Shown piece after piece: positions 16,760 through 26,081 of a stretch of DNA of 64,000 nt (positions are counted from its first letter, which is position 1; each line of letters starts with the position of its first letter). The DNA lies in assembly GCA_964623895.1 (NCBI GenBank), contig CAZUWA010000002.1:1-64000 (forward strand), written 5' to 3'. A program made the position numbers and the translations under genes. The stretch is from UBA11512 sp964623895 (GTDB lineage Bacteria > Bacillota > Clostridia > Oscillospirales > CAG-272). Below the pieces are notes generated by a model. It did not search any database. It saw nothing but the letters and a program-made list of their open reading frames with translations, and was not told where the DNA came from.

Positions 16760-18043
16760 ATGATCGATATCAAATTTATCAAAGAACAACCAGAAGAAGT
16801 CATTGCGCGCCTTGCCGCGAAAGGGAAAGATGTGCGCGAAGACATCGCAAAAATTTTAGAGTTGGATGCTCGTCGCAGGGAGATCATCGGCAGAAGCGAG
16901 GCACTGAAAGCCGAGCAGAACAAGGAAAGTAAGATGATCCCGGTGTACAAAAAAGAAGGGAAGGACGTTGCGGAAATTTTCGCACGCTTGACCGAGATCA
17001 AAAAACAAGTTGAAGAGGATACCGCGAAACTGCGAGAAGTCGAATCGGAATTTAACGCCTTGATGTACGCTCTGCCAAATCTGCCCGATCCCGATCTAAA
17101 GGCAGGCGGAAAGGAAAACAACGAGCCGCTCCGCTATTTCGGCGAACCGCACAAATTTGATTTTGAGCCGAAAGATCATGTCGAACTTTGCACCTCTTTA
17201 GGGCTGATCGATTATGAAAGAGGCACAAAGCTATCGGGCAACGGTTTCTGGATCTACAAAGGTCTTGGCGCACGGCTTGAATGGGCGCTTCTCAACTACT
17301 TTATCGACACGCATTTAAGTGACGGCTATGAAATGGTAATGATCCCGCATATGCTCGGCTACGAATGCGGTTTTGTTGCCGGGCAGTTCCCGAAATTCGC
17401 AGAAGAGGTATATTGGCTTGAGACTGCAGAGGATGAAAGAAGAAGATTCATGCTCCCCACCGCCGAGACAGCGCTTGTTTCCTTACACCGAAACGAGATC
17501 TTGACAGAAGCAGATCTGCCGAAGAAGTATTTTGCCTACACACCTTGCTTCAGAAGGGAGGCAGGTTCTTATCGCAAAGACGAGCGCGGTATGGTCAGAG
17601 GGCATCAATTCAATAAAGTCGAAATGGTGCAATACACCCTGCCGGAGAAGTCAGACGAAGCATTCGAAGAACTGGTCGGCAAGGCAGAAGCATTGGTCAA
17701 AGGTCTGGGCTTCCACTTCCGCACGGTCAAATTAGCAGCAGAGGACTGCTCTGCATCAATGGCAAGGACTTACGATATCGAGATCCAGATCCCCTCGATG
17801 AACGGCTACAAAGAAGTTTCCTCCGTTTCGAACGCCAGAGATTATCAAGCAAGAAGAGGAATGTGCCGCGTAAAGAGAGCGGACGGCAGAATGGAATATG
17901 TCCACACCTTGAACGGCTCGGGATTGGCAACTAGCCGCATTTTGCCCGCCTTGGTGGAGCAAAATCAGCGAGCAGACGGCAGCGTGGTCGTGCCGGAAGT
18001 GTTAAGAAAATACCTTGGCGGAATGGAAGTCATCAAAAAGTGA
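16760..18043 (+). CDS. serS: Seryl-tRNA synthetase
   Basis: Charges tRNA-Ser (and tRNA-Sec) with serine. The 427-residue class II synthetase has the N-terminal antiparallel coiled-coil arm (about residues 30-100). The catalytic core carries motif 2 FRREAGSYRKDERGMVRGHQF (about 266-286) and motif 3 LNGSGLATSRILPALVEQNQ (about 380-399). Length is standard. An AAGAAGGAAAC site precedes the ATG. It sits 58 nt after parB, a neighbourhood seen in several Clostridia, and lies left of oriC on the + strand, that is, head-on to replication. Confidence 0.96.
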   Translation: MIDIKFIKEQPEEVIARLAAKGKDVREDIAKILELDARRREIIGRSEALKAEQNKESKMIPVYKKEGKDVAEIFARLTEIKKQVEEDTAKLREVESEFNALMYALPNLPDPDLKAGGKENNEPLRYFGEPHKFDFEPKDHVELCTSLGLIDYERGTKLSGNGFWIYKGLGARLEWALLNYFIDTHLSDGYEMVMIPHMLGYECGFVAGQFPKFAEEVYWLETAEDERRRFMLPTAETALVSLHRNEILTEADLPKKYFAYTPCFRREAGSYRKDERGMVRGHQFNKVEMVQYTLPEKSDEAFEELVGKAEALVKGLGFHFRTVKLAAEDCSASMARTYDIEIQIPSMNGYKEVSSVSNARDYQARRGMCRVKRADGRMEYVHTLNGSGLATSRILPALVEQNQRADGSVVVPEVLRKYLGGMEVIKK

Positions 18044-18129
18044 TCAAAACATATTTTTGGGTTTTCTTGAAAAACAATCGTTAACAAAGTCCAAAAATCG
18101 ATTTGTTGTACCTTGGAAGGAGTAAAAAT

Positions 18130-18660
18130 TTGCTTAGTTATTTTTCTGAATTGTTATCCTCTTCGCCCGTTGGATCGATCGATCTGATCCTCTTATGCCT
18201 GCTTGTCGGATTTGTCATCGCAGGAATCCTTGCGATCATCGACCGACGCGTAATGGGAGCATTTGTACGCACTCTTTTGAAAATGGGTGCAACCTCTCCC
18301 GAAACAGCAGTGACTCTGCGGGAAGCCGGCTTTGAAAAAAAGAGAGCGGTGATTTCCGGACTTCGCGGAAAGGGCATCTTTTCGGGAACAGTGTTCGAAG
18401 CCTCCGAACAGGTGGAATTTGACCGAGAAGACCACGCGCTTCCCATTCACAGAGCGCGTTTTGACACAAAAAAAGCGAGATTTTATATTCCCGAACCGTT
18501 GCGCCACCGCGCGGCGATCCGTTTTGAATCAAAGGGGAACCACGTCGTGATCCTGATCATCGGTACGCTTCTCCTGCTCGTTTTGCTACTTCTCGCAATG
18601 CTTTACAAGGATCACATCATACAGTTAGTAAACCAATATCTCGGCTCCATGTCAAAATAA
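18130..18660 (+). CDS. Membrane protein of unknown function (two TM segments)
   Basis: A 176-residue protein I do not recognise. A hydrophobic helix lies near residues 16-38 (IDLILLCLLVGFVIAGILAII) and a very hydrophobic one near 144-165 (VVILIIGTLLLLVLLLLAML). A basic, soluble middle domain of about 100 residues separates them. The start is a TTG at 18130 with AAGGAG 7 nt upstream; the frame is open 9 codons further. It is 10 nt from the MORN-repeat gene, and both encode single-pass-like envelope proteins, so they are likely co-expressed. Function unknown. Confidence 0.75.
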   Translation: MLSYFSELLSSSPVGSIDLILLCLLVGFVIAGILAIIDRRVMGAFVRTLLKMGATSPETAVTLREAGFEKKRAVISGLRGKGIFSGTVFEASEQVEFDREDHALPIHRARFDTKKARFYIPEPLRHRAAIRFESKGNHVVILIIGTLLLLVLLLLAMLYKDHIIQLVNQYLGSMSK

Positions 18661-18670
18661 GGAGAGAAGA

Positions 18671-19603
18671 ATGTCTGTAAAGAAGATCATTGGGGCAGAC
18701 CCCAACAAAAAACGGCTGGTACTAACGGTTATTGCCGCCATTGTATTATTTCTTGCCGGGATCATGCTCGGACTGTGGCTTTCGGGTTTCCGATATATGA
18801 ATGTAAAGTATCTATCGGCTCTTGACGGAGATTCGGAAAGTATCCGATTTCTCGGCTTTCTCTCAAATGACGGCATTCCTCAAAGCGGAACGATCTATTT
18901 TGAGAGCAAGACCGCATCGCTTACTCAAACAGAAGAGGGAAAATTCCGTTTGGAATACAACAACGGCGATGTTTACGAAGGAGAAATGTCCGGTCTTCAA
19001 CGTGCGGGAACGGGTGAAATGTACTATATATCCGGGGACAGTTATGTCGGAGAATTCTCGGCAGACAAACTGCACGGAACGGGTGTTTACCGTTACGCTT
19101 CCGGGGACAGTTACGAAGGAACATTCAGTTCCGGAAAAAAGTCAGGAGAAGGAAAATACACCTGGACCTATGAAAACGGAACGGCTATTTACGAAGGGCA
19201 CTTTGAAAACGACCGCAGAAACGGCTATGGCGTCTACACCGCCATTGACGGCACAGTCTACAAAGGAAACTTTGTAAACGATCTGCGTACAGACACGCAA
19301 GCAGAGGTAACGATCCCGAACAGCAACGGCGGCTTAGATCGCTATTACGGCGGCTACGACAAAGATGTCCGCTCGGGATTCGGGTACTATTTTTACGCCA
19401 ACGGCGATGTATATATCGGTCAGTTCGTAGCAAATCTTCCGGAAGGAGAGGGGACTGTCTATTTTGCAAAAGGCGGCTGTTACAAAGGGCAGTTTGTTGG
19501 CGGAAACATTGAAAAAGACAATGCAACGGAAATTCCGAGCGAGGAAGCGAGCAAGGTATTAAACAGCCTTGATCCGGAGGAAAATCCGTTCAAACAGTCA
19601 TGA
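18671..19603 (+). CDS. Membrane-anchored MORN-repeat protein
   Basis: A 310-residue protein with one N-terminal transmembrane helix (about residues 17-39) and a long outside domain. That domain is built of MORN-type repeats of about 22 residues, with the pattern YxGxxxxxxxxGxGxYxxxxGxxY. Clear units include YEGEMSGLQRAGTGEMYY, YVGEFSADKLHGTGVYRY, YEGTFSSGKKSGEGKY, YEGHFENDRRNGYGVY and YIGQFVANLPEGEGTVYF. MORN repeats bind membranes or proteins. A GGAGAG ribosome site precedes the ATG. The gene lies between the unknown membrane gene and polA (20 nt gap), so it may share their transcript. Function unknown. Confidence 0.85.
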   Translation: MSVKKIIGADPNKKRLVLTVIAAIVLFLAGIMLGLWLSGFRYMNVKYLSALDGDSESIRFLGFLSNDGIPQSGTIYFESKTASLTQTEEGKFRLEYNNGDVYEGEMSGLQRAGTGEMYYISGDSYVGEFSADKLHGTGVYRYASGDSYEGTFSSGKKSGEGKYTWTYENGTAIYEGHFENDRRNGYGVYTAIDGTVYKGNFVNDLRTDTQAEVTIPNSNGGLDRYYGGYDKDVRSGFGYYFYANGDVYIGQFVANLPEGEGTVYFAKGGCYKGQFVGGNIEKDNATEIPSEEASKVLNSLDPEENPFKQS

Positions 19604-19623
19604 TCTATTAAGGATGGAGAGCC

Positions 19624-22119
19624 ATGAAAACGATTCTTGCTATTGACGGCAACAGCGTCATCAACAGAGCATATTTCGGCGTGCGCCCACTGACAAACAG
19701 CAAAGGACAGCGCACCGAGGCGATCTTCGGCATGCTCAACATCATTTTATCTGCCATTGACCGGGTAAAACCGGACAGTATACAAGTCGCATTCGATCTG
19801 CACGCTCCCACCTTCCGTCACAAGATGTTTGACGGTTACAAGGGTACTCGCAAGGGAATGGACGAGGAACTTTACTGCCAGATGGAGCCGGCAAAAACAC
19901 TTTTAAGGGCGCTCGGCTACAAAGTTTTGTCTCATGAAGGCTACGAGGCGGACGATATCCTCGGCACTGTTTCGGCAGAAGCGACAAGGGCAGGTAAGTG
20001 CTGTTATATTTTAACGGGCGACCGTGACAGCCTGCAGCTCATTACCGAAAACACGCATGTTCTTTTGATCTCCAAGGGAGAGACCATAGAGTATGATCGC
20101 GCACGTTTCTTCGAAAAATACGGCATTATGCCGGAACAATTCGTTGATGCAAAAGCCATTATGGGGGACAGTTCCGATAACATTCCGGGTGTGCCCGGCA
20201 TTGGAGAAAAAACCGCTTTACCGCTCATTGCAAAATTCGAAAGTCTTGACGGTATATATGCGCATCTTGACGATCCTTTCATCAAAAACGGCACACGTGT
20301 CAAGCTGACCGAAGGGAAAGAGAGCGCGTACCTCTCGCAAGCGCTGGCGCGTATCTGCAAAGCCGTCCCGATCGCTCTCGATTTTTCCGATGCCGTGCGA
20401 GCGCCGGAACTTTATGAAGTGTTGAAAGAATTGGAATTCTCCTCCTTCATCGACCGTCTTCAAGTCAATGCGGAAAATGAATCAGGTGTAAGAAAAACAA
20501 GAGAATATCGACAAATTTCTTCCGATGAAGCACTAAAACTCACCGAAAAAGCGGGAATTTATTTTGGAGAAGACGGGCTGTACATTTCATCGGAAGAAGG
20601 CGACTTTTTCCTATCAGATCCGGATCCTATCACCGTCGCGCTCTTCTTCACCCCCGAACGAAAGATTGCCGTTCACGACTGCAAAAGTCTATATAAACGG
20701 CTGTATTCCTTCGGCATTAACGATTTTGAAGCGACAGATGACCCAATGTTACAAGGCTATGTACTCTCCTCTACGGAAGGTGATTACAGCGAAAAAGCGT
20801 TAGCGTTGCGCTATCTAAACAAATTCACAGACGGCGCAGGCGACGCGGGGCTGGTTCTTGAACTCTCGGAAAAACTAAATCAATTACTCATCGTAGAAGG
20901 TGTAGAGCATCTCTATCGCGACATTGAATTGCCCCTCGCCGGGGTGCTCGCACACTGCGAAAAAGAAGGTTTTTTGGTTGATAAAGAGGGGATCTCCGCC
21001 TTTTCCGCAACACTTCAAGAGCAGATCAATACTCTGACTACCGAGATCTACGAGATGGCGGAAGGGGAATTCAATATCAATTCGCCCAAACAGTTGGGAA
21101 TTGTTCTCTTTGAGCGCTTATCTCTTCCTTGTCCGAAGAAAACAAAAAGCGGGTACAGCACAAGCGCTGAAGTCTTAGATAAATTGAAGGGCATCCACCC
21201 GATCATCGAAACCATTTTAAACTACAGACAACTTGCAAAACTGCGCTCGACCTACACAGAGGGGCTATTGAAGGTCGCGGGGGCGGACGGAAGAGTCCAC
21301 ACTTGCTTCACACAAACGGTCACTTCGACCGGGCGGCTCTCCTCTGTCGAACCAAACCTCCAAAACATCCCTGTGCGCACCGAGTTGGGCAGGGAAATGC
21401 GCCGCTTCTTCATCGCGCCGAAAGGAAAAAAACTGATTGATGCCGACTATTCGCAGATAGAACTGCGGTTGCTCGCCGACATTTCCGGAGATGAAACAAT
21501 GATCGAAGCCTTCAAAAACGGAACGGACATACATGCCGTGACCGCATCGGAAGTCTTCGGCGTACCGCTTGAAGAGGTCACTTCCTCCCTTCGAAAACAG
21601 GCAAAAGCAGTCAATTTCGGGATCGTTTACGGCATTTCCGCCTACTCTCTCTCAGAAGATCTGCATATTCCGCTATATCAAGCAGATGACTATATCAAAG
21701 GATATTTCGCAACCTATCCGAAAATCGAAAGGTATATGAAAAACGCGGTGGAATCTGCCGCAAAAGACGGATATGTCAGAACGATGTTCGGCAGAAAGCG
21801 GTATATTCCGGAATTGACCTCCGGAAAAGGCATGTTAAAAAAATTTGGGGAGCGAGTGGCAATGAACAGTCCCATTCAAGGTTCTGCCGCTGACATCATC
21901 AAGATCGCCATGGTGGCAGTCGATCGCGCTTTGAAGGATGCAAAGTTGGACGCAAAACTGATCCTGCAGGTGCATGATGAACTGATCGTGGAATCATCGG
22001 AAAAAGATGCAGAACAAGCGGCAGATATTTTAAAACGCAAGATGGAAAACGCCGTTTCCTTAAAAGTACCGCTGCCGGTCGATCTATCGATCGGGTACAG
22101 TTGGTTTGATTGTAAGTAA
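19624..22119 (+). CDS. polA: DNA polymerase I
   Basis: Repairs DNA and removes Okazaki primers. The 831-residue protein has an N-terminal 5'-3' exonuclease/FEN domain (1 to about 290) with ADDILGT near 108 and TGDRDSLQLI near 130. The middle domain (about 300-440) corresponds to the 3'-5' proofreading fold but lacks the DxE carboxylates (it reads IYFGEDGLYIS), so proofreading is probably absent, as in Bacillus. The polymerase domain has DADYSQIELR near 613, KAVNFGIVYG near 662 and QVHDELIVE near 785. A GGAGAGCC site precedes the ATG. Confidence 0.96.
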   Translation: MKTILAIDGNSVINRAYFGVRPLTNSKGQRTEAIFGMLNIILSAIDRVKPDSIQVAFDLHAPTFRHKMFDGYKGTRKGMDEELYCQMEPAKTLLRALGYKVLSHEGYEADDILGTVSAEATRAGKCCYILTGDRDSLQLITENTHVLLISKGETIEYDRARFFEKYGIMPEQFVDAKAIMGDSSDNIPGVPGIGEKTALPLIAKFESLDGIYAHLDDPFIKNGTRVKLTEGKESAYLSQALARICKAVPIALDFSDAVRAPELYEVLKELEFSSFIDRLQVNAENESGVRKTREYRQISSDEALKLTEKAGIYFGEDGLYISSEEGDFFLSDPDPITVALFFTPERKIAVHDCKSLYKRLYSFGINDFEATDDPMLQGYVLSSTEGDYSEKALALRYLNKFTDGAGDAGLVLELSEKLNQLLIVEGVEHLYRDIELPLAGVLAHCEKEGFLVDKEGISAFSATLQEQINTLTTEIYEMAEGEFNINSPKQLGIVLFERLSLPCPKKTKSGYSTSAEVLDKLKGIHPIIETILNYRQLAKLRSTYTEGLLKVAGADGRVHTCFTQTVTSTGRLSSVEPNLQNIPVRTELGREMRRFFIAPKGKKLIDADYSQIELRLLADISGDETMIEAFKNGTDIHAVTASEVFGVPLEEVTSSLRKQAKAVNFGIVYGISAYSLSEDLHIPLYQADDYIKGYFATYPKIERYMKNAVESAAKDGYVRTMFGRKRYIPELTSGKGMLKKFGERVAMNSPIQGSAADIIKIAMVAVDRALKDAKLDAKLILQVHDELIVESSEKDAEQAADILKRKMENAVSLKVPLPVDLSIGYSWFDCK

Positions 22120-22222
22120 TGAACTTCTTCATGAGATGCACACCCTTGCCACACCACCTTTTGTAAAAGGTGAACGGAAACTTTAAAAAACAAATAATCG
22201 AAAATACGAAAGGAAGACTATT

Positions 22223-23488
22223 ATGGGACTTATCAAAGCACTTGTCGATTCCGTCACCGGCGCACTTGCCGATCAATGGCTTGAAATACTCGAAGCGGAC
22301 GGTATGTCTGATCATACCGTATTTGCAAAAGCGGTTGCCGTGCGCAAAAACGGCAACAAAAAAGGAACTGAAGGCGTTATTTCCAACGGTTCCGTCATCC
22401 ATGTCTATCCCGGACAGTTTATGATGCTACTTGACGGCGGCAAGGTGGTCGATTACACCGCCGAACCGGGCTATTACAAGGTAGACAGTTCTTCCGCTCC
22501 CTCTCTCTTTGCAGGACAATTCGGTAAAAGCTTGAAGGATGCATTTGTGCGTGTCGCATACGGCGGCAGCCCTTCCTATAAACAGCAGGTGTATTTTATC
22601 AATTTGCAAGAGATCAAAGGACTTCGTTTCGGCACCCGTACGCCCGTCAATTATTTTGACACTTTCTATGGTGCGGAATTATTCCTTCGTGCACACGGAA
22701 ACTATTCGGTAAAGATCACCAATCCGATCCTGTTCTATACCGAAGCCATCCCAAAAAACAAAGATCGTGTTGAAATGGAGGAAATCTCCGAGCAGTATCT
22801 CTCGGAATTCATGGAAGCACTGCAAGCATCGATCAATCAAATGTCTGTAGACGGCATCCGCATTTCACACGTCGCATCCAAAGCAACAGATCTCTCCAAA
22901 TACATGGCAAACTGTCTTGATGAATCATGGAATGCCGGACGCGGCTTTGAGGTCTGCTCGGTAGGCATTGCATCGGTCTCCTATGACGATGAGTCGAAAG
23001 AACTGATCAATATGCGCAACAAGGGTGCGATGCTTTCCGATGCCACCGTCAGAGAAGGCTATGTGCAAGGCTCTATCGCACGCGGTATCGAAGCGGCAGG
23101 AAGCAATACCGCAGGTTCCGCACAGGCATTCATGGGCATGGGCGTCGGCATGGGCACGGCAGGGGGATTTATGGGTGCCGCTTCCGAGACCAACCGTCAA
23201 CAAATGGCAACAAATGCCGAGAAAGCAAAAAATGCCCCCGATCCGAACGCATGGATCTGCTCTTGCGGCGCAAACAACACCGGCAAGTTCTGTTCTGAAT
23301 GCGGAAGCGCCAAACAGACAAAGGAAGAATGGACTTGCCCACATTGCGGAAGCAAAAACACCGGAAAATTCTGCTCTGAATGCGGTAATAAAAAGCCGGA
23401 AAACGTCGGCGAATGGTTCTGTACAGAATGCGGACACAAAAACGCGGCAGAAAGCAAATTCTGCCCTGAATGCGGACACAAAAAATAA
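22223..23488 (+). CDS. SPFH-domain protein with C-terminal zinc ribbons (YdjI-like)
   Basis: A 421-residue protein of the 'virion core protein'/SPFH branch related to Bacillus YdjI. The SPFH (band 7-like) domain spans about residues 40-290. A Gly/Ala/Met-rich linker (AFMGMGVGMGTAGGFMG) leads to three tandem C-terminal zinc ribbons: CSCGANNTGKFCSECG, CPHCGSKNTGKFCSECG and CTECGHKN...FCPECG. There is no clear transmembrane helix; YdjI-type proteins dock to the membrane through partners. The next two genes resemble YdjG and YdjH, which in B. subtilis act with YdjI in a PspA-dependent envelope-stress system. No pspA/ydjF is in this cluster. The start has AAAGGAAG upstream. Confidence 0.85.
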   Translation: MGLIKALVDSVTGALADQWLEILEADGMSDHTVFAKAVAVRKNGNKKGTEGVISNGSVIHVYPGQFMMLLDGGKVVDYTAEPGYYKVDSSSAPSLFAGQFGKSLKDAFVRVAYGGSPSYKQQVYFINLQEIKGLRFGTRTPVNYFDTFYGAELFLRAHGNYSVKITNPILFYTEAIPKNKDRVEMEEISEQYLSEFMEALQASINQMSVDGIRISHVASKATDLSKYMANCLDESWNAGRGFEVCSVGIASVSYDDESKELINMRNKGAMLSDATVREGYVQGSIARGIEAAGSNTAGSAQAFMGMGVGMGTAGGFMGAASETNRQQMATNAEKAKNAPDPNAWICSCGANNTGKFCSECGSAKQTKEEWTCPHCGSKNTGKFCSECGNKKPENVGEWFCTECGHKNAAESKFCPECGHKK

Positions 23489-23517
23489 ACAAAGCAAAAA
23501 TCGAAAGAGTGATATAA

Positions 23518-24651
23518 ATGAGCAGTTCTACAACATTCTATTGCCCCTCCTGTGGAGCTGGACTTCGCTACGATCCCGAAAAGAAAAAATTCGTCTGTGA
23601 CTACTGCCTGTCTGAATTTGAAAAGGATGAATTGGATGCTCTTGAAGAAAAGGCACGTGAAAAAGCGGAAGAGGAAGAGCGCACCCATCCCGAGCCAATC
23701 GATGATTTTTCAGACGAAAGTGAAGAAGCAGATGATTCAGAGGAACGGGCGACAGAAGATGCAGAATATTCAACGCACATTTCCGAATATATATGCCCAT
23801 CCTGTGGCGCGGAGATCCTTGCTGACGAAAACACCGCCGCAACCTTTTGCTACTATTGCCACAACCCCGTTATCAACGCAAAGCGGATGTCCGGCGCGTA
23901 CAAGCCCGACAAGATCGTTCCTTTCGCCTTTGATAAGGAACAAGCTATTGAAAAGTTTTTGAATTACACCAAGAAAAAGACCTTCGTTCCGAAGGATTTC
24001 TTCAAAAGGGAACAGGTAGAAAAACTTACCGGCATCTACTATCCCTTTTGGGTGACCGATGCCGACGTTGCGGCAAAACTTGTCGCACGCGCCACCAGAG
24101 TTCACAGTTGGCAAATGGGAGACAAGCAATACACCGAAACGAGCTATTTCAATATCACGCGCGAAGGAAACGTCCATTTTGAAGACCTCTGCAATCTTGC
24201 GCTCGACAAAGAAGACCGCGATATGATCGAAGGTATTCTCCCCTTTCCGAGCGACAGCCATCTGCCATTTTCAATGTCCTACACTTCCGGATTTATGGCA
24301 AAAAAACGAGACCTCGACAAGTCGGTATTCAAGAATGATTTAAACGACCGTATGCGCCGATACAGCACAGAATTACTGCAACGGGACATTCAAGGCTACG
24401 CCACCGTCTCTCCGCGTGAGCGCTCGGTACGGCTGAAGAACGCGCACTATGACTACACCCTGTTTCCGGTCTGGGTGCTGACTTATCGCAAAAAAGGCTC
24501 AAAAAAGGTCTATACTTATGCTTTAAACGGTGTCACCGGAAAATTTTACGGAGAATTGCCGGTGGACTATCGAAAACTCACCCTCCTTGCAGGGCTGACG
24601 GCACTGGCAGTCGGTGCCCTCGTCTTTTTGATCGGAGGGTTTCTGCTATGA
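23518..24651 (+). CDS. Zinc-ribbon membrane protein (YdjG-like)
   Basis: A 377-residue protein. An N-terminal zinc ribbon (CPSCGAGLRYDPEKKKFVCDYC, cysteines 8, 11, 26 and 29) is followed by a very acidic linker (about residues 40-85), then a second ribbon (CPSCGAEIL...FCYYC). A soluble domain follows, with YYPFWVTDADVAA near residue 180. A single C-terminal transmembrane helix (LAGLTALAVGALVFLIGGFLL) ends the protein. This order matches YdjG-like (TFIIB-type zinc ribbon) proteins encoded beside SPFH proteins. It lies 29 nt after the SPFH gene and overlaps the TPM gene by 4 nt (ATGA), indicating translational coupling. It probably helps anchor the SPFH protein; this is inferred from Bacillus. 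Confidence 0.8.
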   Translation: MSSSTTFYCPSCGAGLRYDPEKKKFVCDYCLSEFEKDELDALEEKAREKAEEEERTHPEPIDDFSDESEEADDSEERATEDAEYSTHISEYICPSCGAEILADENTAATFCYYCHNPVINAKRMSGAYKPDKIVPFAFDKEQAIEKFLNYTKKKTFVPKDFFKREQVEKLTGIYYPFWVTDADVAAKLVARATRVHSWQMGDKQYTETSYFNITREGNVHFEDLCNLALDKEDRDMIEGILPFPSDSHLPFSMSYTSGFMAKKRDLDKSVFKNDLNDRMRRYSTELLQRDIQGYATVSPRERSVRLKNAHYDYTLFPVWVLTYRKKGSKKVYTYALNGVTGKFYGELPVDYRKLTLLAGLTALAVGALVFLIGGFLL

Positions 24652-25427
24652 AAAAACATATCATTATACTTTTTTCTCTTTTAACCGTTCTGTCTCTGAC
24701 CCTATTTCCGACAAACGCCGCGGAAGAAAAGGGACATGTTTTTGACAATGCAAATTACTTGACCGAGGCAGAAGAGGAACAGTTGGAAGATCTGCTTGCA
24801 AAAGCATCCGAGAGTGGAGTTTACTACCTTGTATATACAAGCACGCGCTATATCGAACAGGATCGTTACGATGCCCTGATCAAAAAGCTTGGCTTTTCTG
24901 TAAATGATGATCTGGCGCTGTTCGCTATCTATCCTCCCCAACTCTCCGGTGCGGCATACGGCTACAATTTAGCGGTTTACGGTGTAGCGGACAAAAGACT
25001 CAGCTACGATGAATACAATACCATTCTTGATCACAAAGACATCATGGATAACATATATGCCGGTGATCTTTTGGAAGGGCTTTCTGCCTTTCCATCTCTG
25101 ACACAGTACCACATTGAGCACGGAAAAGGGAAGGATGGCTACCGAGAACCAGGTTTTTCCATCGGTTTCAATCAGATCCTCCTCACTTTTGGCGCAATGC
25201 TCGTCACCTTCCTCATCTTCTTTTTTTCGGTACGTTCGTCCTACCGCAAGAAAAACAAAGGCGGACAGTATCCCCTTGACCAATACAGCACGACCGAGAT
25301 CACTAACCGAAGAGAACGCTATTCACACAGGCGCATTTCGGTCATCACCATTGCAAGAAATCCCGGTGGCGGCGGTCACGGTGGCGCACACGGCGGTCAC
25401 GGCGGTGCGCGCAGCGGCGGAAGATAA
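24648..25427 (+). CDS. TPM-domain membrane protein (YdjH/YgcG-like) with Gly/His tail
   Basis: A 259-residue protein. A cleavable-looking signal peptide ends at TNAAEE (about residue 25). A TPM domain (about 30-165) begins HVFDNANYLTEAEEEQLEDLL, the family's typical opening. A transmembrane helix follows near residues 185-205 (ILLTFGAMLVTFLIFFFSV). The basic cytoplasmic end finishes in a Gly/His/Ala-rich low-complexity tail (GGGGHGGAHGGHGG), also common at the ends of TPM/YgcG proteins. Its start overlaps the YdjG-like gene. TPM domains occur in photosystem repair and envelope proteins; the activity here is unknown. Confidence 0.83.
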   Translation: MKKHIIILFSLLTVLSLTLFPTNAAEEKGHVFDNANYLTEAEEEQLEDLLAKASESGVYYLVYTSTRYIEQDRYDALIKKLGFSVNDDLALFAIYPPQLSGAAYGYNLAVYGVADKRLSYDEYNTILDHKDIMDNIYAGDLLEGLSAFPSLTQYHIEHGKGKDGYREPGFSIGFNQILLTFGAMLVTFLIFFFSVRSSYRKKNKGGQYPLDQYSTTEITNRRERYSHRRISVITIARNPGGGGHGGAHGGHGGARSGGR

Positions 25428-25588
25428 CCGGAGCGCAAAGGGTGATGTGCTTTTTAAAGGCTGTGCGTCCTTGACCCCGCCACCCTTCGGAAAGAGTAGC
25501 CGAAAACTTCAGAAGAAAAACAAGAGATCCCTACTTTCAAGATATCTCAAAAAAACTTTCAAAATCAAAGAGAAGGAGCATATTTTCA

Positions 25589-26077
25589 GTGGAACGAGTC
25601 AGTAAGATCAACTATTATCTTGATATTGCGGAAACAGTCGCAGAACGGAGCACCTGCTTACGCCGCTGTTTCGGCGCGATCATCGTCAAAAACGATTCGA
25701 TCATCTCCACCGGCTACAACGGCGCCCCGCGCGGACGAAAAAACTGTTCCGATCTTGGTGTCTGCAGAAGGGAAGAAATGAATATTCCTCGCGGAGAACG
25801 GTACGAGCTCTGCCGTTCGGTGCATGCCGAAGCGAATGCCATTATTGCGGCCTCCAGAGAAGATATGATCGGATCGACTCTGTATATGGCTTGCGTTTCT
25901 CCTCAAACGGGCGAACTTCTCGCACACACCACCTCTTGCGCCATGTGCAAACGGCAGGCGATCAACGCAGGCATTGAGAAGGTGATCGTTCGAGACGACA
26001 AGGAGCATTACTCCATCTATCCCGTCTCAAACTGGATCGAAAATGATGACAGTCTCGGCGACAAACTGGGCTACTGA
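25589..26077 (+). CDS. Deoxycytidylate (dCMP) deaminase family protein (ComEB-like)
   Basis: A 162-residue zinc-dependent deaminase of the cytidine/deoxycytidylate family, which converts dCMP to dUMP for dTMP synthesis. The zinc and catalytic residues are in SVHAEANAI near residue 80 (His and Glu) and the Cys pair TTSCAMCKRQ near residues 114-123, where SCAMC replaces the usual PCxxC. The N-terminus has RSTCLRRCFGAIIVKND and TGYNGAPRG, as in dCMP deaminases. The start is a GTG with AAGGAG 10 nt upstream. rimI follows at once. Confidence 0.87.
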   Translation: MERVSKINYYLDIAETVAERSTCLRRCFGAIIVKNDSIISTGYNGAPRGRKNCSDLGVCRREEMNIPRGERYELCRSVHAEANAIIAASREDMIGSTLYMACVSPQTGELLAHTTSCAMCKRQAINAGIEKVIVRDDKEHYSIYPVSNWIENDDSLGDKLGY

Positions 26078-26081
26078 TCAG

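Noticed and set aside
22155..22172. Hairpin CACCTTTT/AAAAGGTG between polA and the SPFH gene as a terminator
   Set aside because: The stem is perfect, but there is no T-run after it and the stem is AT-rich, so termination is doubtful.
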